From positions 186,001 through 250,000 of the forward strand of contig JAWKRB010000010.1 of the NCBI GenBank assembly GCA_041389885.1: a DNA stretch of 64,000 nucleotides. Direction: 5' to 3'. The stretch is from JAWKRB01 sp041389885. Its GTDB lineage: Bacteria > Myxococcota_A > Polyangia > Polyangiales > Ga0077539. The stretch's first letter is position 1, and each line of letters opens with the position of its first letter. Shown in pieces: positions 25,319 to 32,853 of the stretch. The translations under genes were made by a program, and so were the position numbers. The notes under the pieces are model-generated. The model did not search any database. It was not told the origin of the DNA and saw only the letters and a list, made by a program, of their open reading frames with translations.

Positions 25319-26119
25319 TCAGCGGAGCGTGCCGGTCAGCGGCGCGCCCGAGGTCATCGCGTTGAGCACCCAGGGCCCCTCCACCGAGGAGGTCATCGTC
25401 GTGAGCTGCGCGCTGAACACGATGGGCCCGGTGGTCCCTGGCAGGTCGAGGTCGGCGCCCGAGAGGGTGAGGGAGCCGCGGCCGTAGTCGAGCCGACAGA
25501 CGATCCCCCGCACGTCGTTCACGCTCGACGGCATCAGCGAGAGGGTGAGAAACGCGTCGCGGTAGCCCGCGCCCGCCCAGGCGATGCGCAGCGGCGCGCC
25601 ACGACGCGCCGAGAAGCCGGCGGGGGGCGCCGTGATGCGAACGGGGTTGCCCGCGGGGTTGAGCGGGATCGAGTCGAACTCGTGCGCCCCGATGCCGTCG
25701 CCGCCGGTGACGCGCACGCGAATCCGCCGCACGTCGCTGCGCTGGATCACGCCCATGTAGAGCCCGTGAAACATCGGGCGGATCACGGCGAGCTCGGGGC
25801 CCCGGTCGTCGCGCACGATGAGCTCACCCGCGTCGCGAAAGGATCCCGGCGCGCGCGCCGCCGCCACCGCGCGCATCGTCTCGGGGTCGCCCATGACCTG
25901 CCGCGCCGACGGCAGGCGAAGGCACCGCCCGCGCCGCACGCCGCTGTACGACTGCGAGGCGGAGAAGGCCGAGGTCGACGGGCCCGTGAGGCCGAAGACC
26001 CCCGAGACCATGATCACGGGGCCCGTGTCGACCACGCTCACGACGTGCGTCGGTCGTGGTTTGCGGCTGCAGGCACACAGCGAGAGGAGCGCGAGGGCGG
26101 CGAGGAGGGTCGTTCTCAT
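25319..26119 (-). CDS. lipoprotein of unknown function
   Basis: Predicted 266 residues from ATG 26119, which overlaps the upstream gene's stop (ATGA, 26116-26119) and gives MRTTLLAALALLSLCAC, a lipoprotein signal. The mature part is beta-rich without catalytic motifs; notable segments are GVRRGRCLRLPSARQVMGD, AVIRPMFHGLYMGVIQ and RRGAPLRIAWAGAGYRDAFL, the last resembling Ig-like or YD-type strands. A second Cys pair may form a disulfide. No function can be assigned. It is coupled to the TIGR02757 gene, which is cytoplasmic, so the pairing may be fortuitous. Confidence 0.6.
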   Translation of the reverse strand: MRTTLLAALALLSLCACSRKPRPTHVVSVVDTGPVIMVSGVFGLTGPSTSAFSASQSYSGVRRGRCLRLPSARQVMGDPETMRAVAAARAPGSFRDAGELIVRDDRGPELAVIRPMFHGLYMGVIQRSDVRRIRVRVTGGDGIGAHEFDSIPLNPAGNPVRITAPPAGFSARRGAPLRIAWAGAGYRDAFLTLSLMPSSVNDVRGIVCRLDYGRGSLTLSGADLDLPGTTGPIVFSAQLTTMTSSVEGPWVLNAMTSGAPLTGTLR

Positions 26120-27033
26120 GGGCGCGTGCTCGTGTCGCGGGGTGCCTTCGGTTGCGCGGACCACCAGTGGCGGCACACCGAGCGCAGCGCGCAGCCCTCG
26201 CAGCGCACGGCGTCGCGGCGCGAGGGGCAGCGCATCGAGATGCCCGCGTGGCACAGCGCCATGTCGAAGCGCACGGGGTCGTCGGGGTCGAGGGGGCGGA
26301 GCGCGTCGGTGACCTCAGAGGCGGTGTCCCAGCTCGGCGTGGGGCGCGCGGTGAAGCCCAGGTTGAGCGCGATGCGGTGCACGTGCACGTCGAGCGGAAT
26401 CACCAGCGCCGCAGGGGGAATCGCCTCGCACAGGCCCAGGTCGGGCGACTCGCGGCGCACGACCCAGCGCGAGAGCAGCAGCAGCCGCTTGCTCGCGCTC
26501 GGCCCCCGCGGGTCGGGGAGCAGGTGCTTCGCCGCGCGGGTGGTCCCGTCGGGCCAGGCGAGGGCGCGGAGCGCGTCGACCCAGCGCGCGAGGGCGCCCC
26601 GGAGCTCACCCTCCGCGCGCCACGCCCCGTCGAGGGACGCGAAGAGCGAGCCGTCGCGGCGCAGCAGGCACCCCGCGGCGAAGAGCAGCGCGGCGACGTC
26701 GTCGCCCGAGAAGGTGCGGTGCCGCCACCCCTCGAAGCGGCGGGCGAGCTCGTCGCGCGAAGATTCCGTCACGACCCGCCCCGGGTCGTCGTCGAGGCGC
26801 GTGACCAGCGCCGCGTCGAGCTTGGCGAGGATGGCCTTCACGTTGCCGAACGCGAGGAGCGCGCCCAGCAGCGCGGCCACCTCGCGGTCGTCTCGGCGCG
26901 CGTAGCGGTGGGCGTAGCGCAGGGGGTCGGTCGCGAGGGTGCGCCCCCAGTCGCAGCGCGCGTGCACCGAGGCGACGACCGCCAGCGCGGCCTCGCGCTG
27001 CGCGAGGGGGAGTCGACGCGATCGGGGGGGCAA
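26116..27033 (-). CDS. TIGR02757 (DUF2400) family protein
   Basis: Predicted 305 residues, cytoplasmic. The family signature is present: DPLRYAHRYARRDDREVAALLGALLAFGNVKAI near the N-terminus, RLLLLSRWVVRRESPDLG, then IPLDVHVHRIALNLGF and a C-terminal Cys pattern CHAGISMRCPSRRDAVRCEGC, as in helix-hairpin-helix DNA glycosylases of the EndoIII class with an Fe-S type Cys loop. A DNA-related role is plausible but unproven for this family. It is divergent from the VanY-like gene, 88 bases away. Confidence 0.85.
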   Translation of the reverse strand: MPPRSRRLPLAQREAALAVVASVHARCDWGRTLATDPLRYAHRYARRDDREVAALLGALLAFGNVKAILAKLDAALVTRLDDDPGRVVTESSRDELARRFEGWRHRTFSGDDVAALLFAAGCLLRRDGSLFASLDGAWRAEGELRGALARWVDALRALAWPDGTTRAAKHLLPDPRGPSASKRLLLLSRWVVRRESPDLGLCEAIPPAALVIPLDVHVHRIALNLGFTARPTPSWDTASEVTDALRPLDPDDPVRFDMALCHAGISMRCPSRRDAVRCEGCALRSVCRHWWSAQPKAPRDTSTRP

Positions 27034-27121
27034 CGCCCCGAGCTTCAGGTATGCCGCTTCGCCGCGTCAACGCGCGACGACCCTTCGCAGGAGGGCCGTT
27101 GCGTGGTCCCATCCGGCGGTC

Positions 27122-28465
27122 ATGCGCGCCGCGCTCACCCTCGCCCTCGCCCTCGCGGCCTCGTCCGCCTCGGCGCAGACCGTGGCCAACATCGCGGCCC
27201 AGCGGCGCTGCAGCACCGCGAACGTGGTGGGCATCTCGCGGCAGCTGGTCGACACGCAGCTGTGCATGTTTCCGGGGATGTTCGTGAACGTCGCGCCGCA
27301 CGCGGGGATCTCGCTGAGCGAGTCGCGGCTGTTCACCCTCGCGCAGGCGGGCACCCGCGACGCGATGTGGGCCGCGGCGCGCACCACGCCGCTGCAGATC
27401 AATTCGATGTTCCGCACCCTGGCCGACCAGTACGTGCTGTATTTCTCCGGCGCCTGCGGCCTCGCCGCCCGCCCGGGGAACTCCAACCACGAGACGGGCA
27501 CCGCGGTGGACCTGGCGAACTGGTCCGCGGCCATGCGGGCGATGACCTCGGCGGGGTGCCGGCACCCCTACCCCGGCACCGACGACGTGCACTTCGACTG
27601 CCCCGGCAGCGACCGCCGCGCCGACTCCGTGCGCGCCTTTCAGCGCCTCTGGAACACCAACAACCCCGGCGACCGCATCGCCGAGGACGGCGCCTACGGA
27701 CCCATGACCGAGGCGCGTCTATCTCGCTCTCCCGCAGCGGGTTTCGCGCGCACCGGGTGCGACGTGACCCCGCCCACCCCCGCCTACGCCGCGACCCTCC
27801 TGCGGGTGAGCTGCCCGGCGCAGGCGACCAGCGGCGACCGCCCGGTGGCCTACGTCGAGTACCGCAACACGGGCACCGCGACCTGGGACACGCGCAACAC
27901 CCGCCTCGGCACCACGAGCCCCCGCGACCGCCGCGGCGCGTTCTACGACACCGTGAATTGGCTCGCGCCCAACCGCCCCACCGCGGTCGACTCTGCCACC
28001 GCGCCCGGCGCCACGGGGCGCTTCTCGTTCGTGCTCTCGATCCCCGACGTGAGCGTGCCCCAGACGCTCGCCGACACCTACGGGCTGGTGCAGGAGGGCG
28101 CGACCTGGTTCGGCCCCGCCGACGACGTCGTGCGCTGCGAGGTGCTCGTGCGCCCGCGGGTGATCGACGCGGGCGCCCCCCTCCCCGACGTGGTGATCGC
28201 GCCGCCCGAGGACGTGCCCGTCGACGACGTGGCCGACGCCAGCGACGACGCGGGCGACGGGGGCGACGCGGGCGACGCGAGCGACGACGTGGCCGACGCC
28301 AGCGACGCCAACGACGACGCGGGCGAGGTCGGCGACGACGGGTACGCCGAGGAGTTCCAGGGGGGCTGTCAGTGCCGGGCCGTCCCCGCGCCGCGGGCGG
28401 GTCACCTGGGATGGGTCGCGGTCTTCGCGCTGGCCCTGCGGAGACGTCGCCGGCCCCGGGCGTGA
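27122..28465 (+). CDS. VanY-like D,D-peptidase with NBR1-like domain and MYXO-CTERM-like tail
   Basis: Predicted 447 residues from ATG 27122, the first codon of a signal peptide (MRAALTLALALAASSASA). The D-Ala-D-Ala carboxypeptidase (M15/VanY) motif SNHETGTAVD spans 121-130 (Ser121, His123, Asp130), with the last zinc His in DVHFDC (His157); this family trims stem-peptide D-Ala-D-Ala. A peptidoglycan-binding type helix bundle follows (about 165-203, RAFQRLWNTNNPGDRI), then an Ig-like NBR1-type domain (VEYRNTGTATWDTRNTRLG), an Asp/Ala linker and a tail GGCQCRAV, hydrophobic helix, RRRRR. The tail predicts surface sorting. It is the first gene of a four-gene operon. Confidence 0.82.
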   Translation: MRAALTLALALAASSASAQTVANIAAQRRCSTANVVGISRQLVDTQLCMFPGMFVNVAPHAGISLSESRLFTLAQAGTRDAMWAAARTTPLQINSMFRTLADQYVLYFSGACGLAARPGNSNHETGTAVDLANWSAAMRAMTSAGCRHPYPGTDDVHFDCPGSDRRADSVRAFQRLWNTNNPGDRIAEDGAYGPMTEARLSRSPAAGFARTGCDVTPPTPAYAATLLRVSCPAQATSGDRPVAYVEYRNTGTATWDTRNTRLGTTSPRDRRGAFYDTVNWLAPNRPTAVDSATAPGATGRFSFVLSIPDVSVPQTLADTYGLVQEGATWFGPADDVVRCEVLVRPRVIDAGAPLPDVVIAPPEDVPVDDVADASDDAGDGGDAGDASDDVADASDANDDAGEVGDDGYAEEFQGGCQCRAVPAPRAGHLGWVAVFALALRRRRRPRA

Positions 28466-28478
28466 TAGGGTCGACGCC

Positions 28479-29057
28479 GTGCGCTGGGCTGCGACGCTGC
28501 TGGTTCTCGCGGGGTGCTCGTCGCCGACGGTGAATCCGCCGGGCGCCGACGCCGCGCTCGAAATCGACGCGGTGGACGTGGTGACGGCCCCGGACCTCGT
28601 CGCGCCCCCCCTCGACGCGTCCTCCCTCGACGCGCCCCGCGCCGACGCGGTCCGCATGGACGCGCCCGAGGCACCCCGAGAGGACGCGCCCGTCGTCGCC
28701 GATGACGTGGTGATCGACCCGGGCATGTGCGGCGCGGCGGTGCGCACGTGCTTCTGCAACTGCGGCGCGAACCCGGTCTGCCAGCAGGGCTGCATCAACC
28801 GCGACCAGGACTGCGGGTTCTGCGTGTACCTCGCGGCGACGCGCTGCTGCCCGGCGCAGTCGGAGGTCCTCGACCGGTGCATCGACGCGTCGATGTGCAC
28901 CGACGACCCGTGCATTCGCACGCGCTGCGCGGGCGAGGTCGCGGCCTTCGAGGGGTGCTTCGCGTCGTCGCAGATGACCGAGCCGGCGTGCCAGGCCGAG
29001 ATGCGCACCTGCCTCGGGTCGGACTTTCCCCAGGTGCGCTGCGTCGTGCGGCGCTGA
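28479..29057 (+). CDS. Cys-rich lipoprotein with Asp/Ala linker
   Basis: Predicted 192 residues from GTG 28479, 13 bases after the previous stop. MRWAATLLVLAGC is a lipoprotein signal, followed by about 75 residues rich in Asp, Ala and Pro. The rest has some 18 cysteines in a regular pattern (CGAAVRTCFCNCGANPVC, CINRDQDCGFC, CCPAQSEVLDRC, CIRTRC). It probably folds as a small disulfide-stabilised surface domain. No named family; function unknown. Confidence 0.7.
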   Translation: MRWAATLLVLAGCSSPTVNPPGADAALEIDAVDVVTAPDLVAPPLDASSLDAPRADAVRMDAPEAPREDAPVVADDVVIDPGMCGAAVRTCFCNCGANPVCQQGCINRDQDCGFCVYLAATRCCPAQSEVLDRCIDASMCTDDPCIRTRCAGEVAAFEGCFASSQMTEPACQAEMRTCLGSDFPQVRCVVRR

Positions 29058-29084
29058 CGGCGCGACGTGGTATCCGTCGAGGCG

Positions 29085-29969
29085 ATGCTGACCCGCCCCC
29101 TCCTCCTCGCCGCGTTCGCGCTGGGGTGCTCGTCCAACCCCCGCCCCGGCGTGCTCGACAGCAGCGTCGCCAGTGACTCCGCCGACGTGCCTTCAACCGA
29201 CCTCGCCGCCGCGGACCTCGCGGCCTCCACCGACGCGATCACCCCCGACGTCCCGAGCGAGGACGTCGCGATCGACGCGCCTGTCTCCCTCGATGTCCCG
29301 GTCACGACCGATGTCTCGGACGACGCGGCGGCGCTCGATGTCGTCACGGCGACCGACGTCGCGGACGTGCCGGTCGCCCCCGACGTGATCGACGCGGCCG
29401 TCGCCGACGCGGGGATGACCGACGCCGCGCTCGAAGACGCGCAGGACGCGCCGTCGGGCGAGTGGGTGGCGATCCCCGGCGGCGAGCGCTGCAACGCGCG
29501 GGAGCGCCAGGTGCCGACGCAGGCCTCGCCCCACGTCGACGAAGACGCGGGCGCCATCGCGTGGCTCACCAATCCCCCCTCGTCGGGGCCGCACTTCAAC
29601 ACCTGGACGCGCTTCGGGACCTTTCCCAACCTCGCCCGCGGCAACTGGGTGCACAACCTCGAGCACGGCGGGGTGGTCTTTCTCTACCGCTGCGCGGGCG
29701 ACGCGGGCGCCTGCGACGCCGCGCGAGACGAGCTCGTCGCCGCGTCACAGACGATCCCCGGCGACCCGGCGTGCATGCCCGACGCGGGCGACCCCCGGCT
29801 GCGCCTGGTGATCACCAACGACGCGCTCATCGAGACGCCCTTCGCCGGCGCGGCCTGGGGCTGGCTCTACGCCGCAGACTGCGTCGAGCCGTCGTCGGTG
29901 CGGTCGTTCTTCACCCGCCACGTGGGGCAGGCCCCCGAAGACTTCTGCGCAGACGGCTTCATCCCTTGA
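29085..29969 (+). CDS. DUF3105 lipoprotein
   Basis: Predicted 294 residues from ATG 29085 (MLTRPLLLAAFALGC, lipobox). A long Asp/Ala/Val/Pro linker follows (about residues 25-115). The C-terminal part is the DUF3105 domain: NPPSSGPHFNTWTRFG and VHNLEHGGVVFLY, with conserved His residues that could bind a metal. DUF3105 function is unknown. Its stop overlaps the TTG start of the next gene (TTGA, 29966-29969), so the two are probably translationally coupled. Confidence 0.85.
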   Translation: MLTRPLLLAAFALGCSSNPRPGVLDSSVASDSADVPSTDLAAADLAASTDAITPDVPSEDVAIDAPVSLDVPVTTDVSDDAAALDVVTATDVADVPVAPDVIDAAVADAGMTDAALEDAQDAPSGEWVAIPGGERCNARERQVPTQASPHVDEDAGAIAWLTNPPSSGPHFNTWTRFGTFPNLARGNWVHNLEHGGVVFLYRCAGDAGACDAARDELVAASQTIPGDPACMPDAGDPRLRLVITNDALIETPFAGAAWGWLYAADCVEPSSVRSFFTRHVGQAPEDFCADGFIP

Positions 29970-31333
29970 TCGTTCGAGCTCGAACCTTCTCGCGCCTCGC
30001 CCTCGCCGCCACGCTCGCCTCGCCCCTGCTCCACGCCAACGGGAGGTTCCCCGCCGCGGGGCACCTGCTCGTCGGCCCCGGGGAGTCTGATGGATCGTTC
30101 GTGCTGCGAACGACCTTCGGCCTGGCGCTCACCACCGACCGCGGCGCGCGGTGGTCGTGGGTGTGCGAAGAGGCCCTCGGCGCGGTGGGCGAGTTTGACC
30201 CCACGACGGCCCTCGCGTCCGACGGCGCGATCACGCTCGGGCTCCCCGACGGGCTGCGCGTCTCGACCGTCGACCGCTGCGGGTGGAGCGCCCCGGCGGG
30301 GTCCATGGCGCGGGTGCTGGACGTGACCCAGAGCGCCACGGGCGAGGTGCTCCTGGCCGCCGCGGGCGCCTTCGTCGAGGGCGCGACGCCGTACTCCGTG
30401 GTGCTGCGGTCGCGCGACGGCGGCCGGAGCTGGACCCTCGCCGCGCGCCTCGACCGCTTCTTCGTCGAGACCGTCGACCTCGCGCCCCGCGACCCGACGC
30501 GGGTGTACGTGTCGGGGGCGAACGCCGAGGCGCGACCCACGATCCTGCGCTCGAACGACGGGGGCGACCGCTTCGCGCCCGTCGCGGCGACCCTCCCCTC
30601 CAACGCCACGCCCTACCTCGCCGCGGTCAGCCGCACGAACCCCGACCGCCTCTGGGTGCGGACCACCGAGGGGCTCGGATCGGGGCTCTACCGCTCCGAC
30701 GACGGCGGCGCCTCCCTCACCCGCGTCGCCGCGAGCGCCGCGCCGATGACGGGCTTCGCCGTGAGCGACGACGACCGCCGCGTGTGGTGGGGCACCTCGG
30801 AGCGCGGGTCGGGGATGCAGCGCTCGGTCGACGGCGCCCCCTTCGCGCGGGTGGGTCCGCCGATCGCCGTGCGCTGCCTGCGCTTTCACCGCGACACCCT
30901 CTTCGTGTGCGCCGACGAGGCGAGCGACGGGTACTCGCTGGGGTGGTCCCGCGACCTGGGCGAGACGGTGGCGCCGTGGATGTCGCTGCGCGACCTTCAA
31001 GGCCCCCTGCCGGGCTGCGGCGACGGGGGCGTGAGCGGCCGCTGCGAGGCGCCCTGGGCGACCCTCGGGCCGAGGCTGCGCGACCTCGACGCGGCGACCG
31101 CGCCCGCGCGCGTGCCCCTCGATCCTCCCGACGCGGGCGGAGACGCCGCGAGCGACGCGCCCGACGACGAGGTCACGCTCGACGCGGCGGCCGCGCGGGA
31201 TGTCGGCTCGCCCGCGCCGACGCCCGCCGCGGGGTGCGCCTGCGCGGCGCGAGGGAACGCCCGAGGGAGCGCGCCAGGCGGCATCGCCCTCGCGGCCCTC
31301 GCGCGAAGGCGACGGAGGCGCAGGAGAGGCTGA
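29966..31333 (+). CDS. BNR-repeat (Ycf48/sialidase-fold) surface protein with MYXO-CTERM-like tail
   Basis: Predicted 455 residues from TTG 29966 inside TTGA; an N-terminal signal segment (RLALAATLASPLLHA) supports this start. Several Asp-box-like strands (SRDGGRSWTLAARL, SNDGGDRFAPVAATL, YRSDDGGASLTRVA) mark a seven-bladed-type propeller as in BNR, Ycf48-like and sialidase-fold proteins; no catalytic residues are obvious. An Asp/Ala linker ends in GCACAARG, a hydrophobic helix and a long Arg run, a MYXO-CTERM-like sorting tail. Likely a surface-displayed binding protein (inference). It is the last gene of the operon starting at 27122. Confidence 0.78.
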   Translation: MIVRARTFSRLALAATLASPLLHANGRFPAAGHLLVGPGESDGSFVLRTTFGLALTTDRGARWSWVCEEALGAVGEFDPTTALASDGAITLGLPDGLRVSTVDRCGWSAPAGSMARVLDVTQSATGEVLLAAAGAFVEGATPYSVVLRSRDGGRSWTLAARLDRFFVETVDLAPRDPTRVYVSGANAEARPTILRSNDGGDRFAPVAATLPSNATPYLAAVSRTNPDRLWVRTTEGLGSGLYRSDDGGASLTRVAASAAPMTGFAVSDDDRRVWWGTSERGSGMQRSVDGAPFARVGPPIAVRCLRFHRDTLFVCADEASDGYSLGWSRDLGETVAPWMSLRDLQGPLPGCGDGGVSGRCEAPWATLGPRLRDLDAATAPARVPLDPPDAGGDAASDAPDDEVTLDAAAARDVGSPAPTPAAGCACAARGNARGSAPGGIALAALARRRRRRRRG

Positions 31334-31343
31334 ACGCGATACC

Positions 31344-31382
31344 TTGACAATCCGTCAGTGAATGTTATCTGACAGATCGTCA
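31344..31382 (+). promoter_or_regulatory. promoter with two TGAC-N5-GTCA operator sites for the SDR/TetR/M81 operon
   Basis: A perfect -35 TTGACA (31344-31349) and a TG-extended -10 TATCTG (31366-31371) are seen. Two inverted repeats of the same form flank and overlap them: TGACAATCCGTCA (31345-31357) and TGACAGATCGTCA (31370-31382). One covers the -35, the other the -10 and the start region, centres 25 bp apart. The TetR-family gene in the same operon is the natural ligand (inference). The mRNA would begin within a few bases of the ATG. Confidence 0.65.
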
Positions 31383-32231
31383 ATGATGAACGACCGACGA
31401 ACCCTGGTGATCACCGGCGCCAACACGGGCATCGGCGCGGCCGCCGCGGCGCAGCTCGCGAGGCCGGGCGTGCGCCTGATCCTCGCGTGTCGCTCCGAGG
31501 AGAAGACCCGACCCGTGCTCGACCGCCTCCGCGAGGCGGGCGCCGAGGCGCGCTTCGTGGCCCTCGACCTCACCGACCTGGCGGGGGCGCGACGCGCGGG
31601 GGAGGCCCTCGCCCGAGAGCTCGACGGCCTCGACGTGCTGATCAACAACGCGGGCCTGGCGGGGCAGCGCGGGCTGACCCGCGACGGGTACGAGCTGGCC
31701 TTCGGGGTGAACCACCTCGGGCACTTCGCCTTCACCCGCGCGCTGCTCCCGCGCCTGAGGGCGCGCCGGGGTCGGGTGGTGAACGTGTCGAGCGGGAGCC
31801 ACCGACGGGCCCGGGAGATCCCCTGGGGTCGCCTGCGCGAGGCCACGCGCAGCGTGAGCGGCCTGGACGAGTACGGCGTGTCGAAGCTGTGCAACCTGCT
31901 CTTCACCGCGGAGCTTCGCCGCCGCGAGCCCGAGCTCTCCGCGGTGGCGCTGAACCCCGGGCGCATCGCGAGTGATATCTGGCGGAGGGTCCCGCCGGGG
32001 GCGCGCACGCTGCTGCCGTGGCTGCTGCGCATGAAGCCTGTGAGCTTCGGCGGCGCGACGCTGGTGCACGCCGCCGAGGTCGAGCTCGGTGATGACGCGC
32101 CGCTGTATTTCAACAAGCAGCGCGCCGAGGCGCCCTCTCCCCTCGCGCTCCGCGAAGACCTCGCCCGCGCGCTCTGGGACTACTCCCTCGACGCCTGCGC
32201 GGAGGGCGGCGGCGATGCCGAGGCCGCCTGA
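31383..32231 (+). CDS. short-chain dehydrogenase/reductase
   Basis: Predicted 282 residues; ATG at 31383 or 31386. Classical SDR motifs: TGANTGIG (residues 11-18) for the dinucleotide, NNAG block (INNAGLAGQ), catalytic YGVSK (Tyr164, Lys168) with NVSSGSHR supplying Ser. It resembles the retinol dehydrogenase/WW-domain oxidoreductase-type SDRs. Likely an NAD(P)H-dependent oxidoreductase of a lipid or aldehyde/ketone, substrate unknown. It is the first gene of an operon under TetR-type operators; its end overlaps the regulator gene by 17 bases. Confidence 0.88.
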   Translation: MMNDRRTLVITGANTGIGAAAAAQLARPGVRLILACRSEEKTRPVLDRLREAGAEARFVALDLTDLAGARRAGEALARELDGLDVLINNAGLAGQRGLTRDGYELAFGVNHLGHFAFTRALLPRLRARRGRVVNVSSGSHRRAREIPWGRLREATRSVSGLDEYGVSKLCNLLFTAELRRREPELSAVALNPGRIASDIWRRVPPGARTLLPWLLRMKPVSFGGATLVHAAEVELGDDAPLYFNKQRAEAPSPLALREDLARALWDYSLDACAEGGGDAEAA

Positions 32232-32853
32232 CCTCGAGCGGCGCCGCGCGCTCGCCCTCAAGGCCGCCGAAGTGCTTGAGGCGCAAGGGCTCGCGATCAG
32301 CACCGAGCAGCTGGCGCGCGCGGTCGGGGTGAACCGAACGACCCTGCTGTACCACTTTCCGACGCAGCTCGACGTCGTGCAGGCGGCGCTGGGCGAGCTG
32401 GTGACCGCGCAGCAGGACTTTCTCACGGAGCGCCTCGAGGGGGTCTCGCACCCCGTCGACCGCCTCGCCGCGCGCGCCCGCGCGGTGCTGGAGTTTCACC
32501 GCGGCCGCGAGGCGCGGCTGGTGTTCCTCACGCAGGCGCTCGCGGTGGCGGGGGGCGCGCGGGTCGGCGAGGTCATGCAGGGCGCCGCGGCCCTCTTCGA
32601 GTCGGCGCGGGCCGCGATGGTGCGCGACCTGGAGGCAGGCGTCGCCGCGGGGACCGTCGCGCCCTGCGACGCCGGCGCCGTGGTGTCGCTCACCCGCGCG
32701 GTGATCGACGGGCTGACCCTCCAGCGCGTCGCGTCGGGGGTCGAGGCCGAGCCCGCCCTGGCGCTGTTCGAGTCGTGTGTGTTGGCGCCCCTGCGGCGCG
32801 AGGTTTCACCGCGTGCGGTCGCCGCGCGCAGAGAGAGAGCGAGCGATGTTTGA
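32215..32853 (+). CDS. TetR-family regulator of the SDR operon
   Basis: Predicted 212 residues. The N-terminal helix-turn-helix ISTEQLARAVGVNRTTLLYH is typical of TetR, and the C-terminal ligand-binding part is all-helical (REARLVFLTQALAVAGGAR). ATG 32215 is chosen because it begins the N-terminal helix; it overlaps the SDR gene by 17 bases, and the M81 gene start overlaps its end by 8 bases. It probably represses the operon it sits in through the TGAC-N5-GTCA sites at 31345-31382 (inference). Confidence 0.85.
   Translation: MPRPPDLERRRALALKAAEVLEAQGLAISTEQLARAVGVNRTTLLYHFPTQLDVVQAALGELVTAQQDFLTERLEGVSHPVDRLAARARAVLEFHRGREARLVFLTQALAVAGGARVGEVMQGAAALFESARAAMVRDLEAGVAAGTVAPCDAGAVVSLTRAVIDGLTLQRVASGVEAEPALALFESCVLAPLRREVSPRAVAARRERASDV

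Noticed and set aside
29462..31347. Long Arg-rich frames overlapping the BNR-protein gene
   Set aside because: They run in other frames, are Arg/Ala/Pro-rich and lack a signal peptide or domain; the frame from 29966 has BNR strands and a sorting tail.
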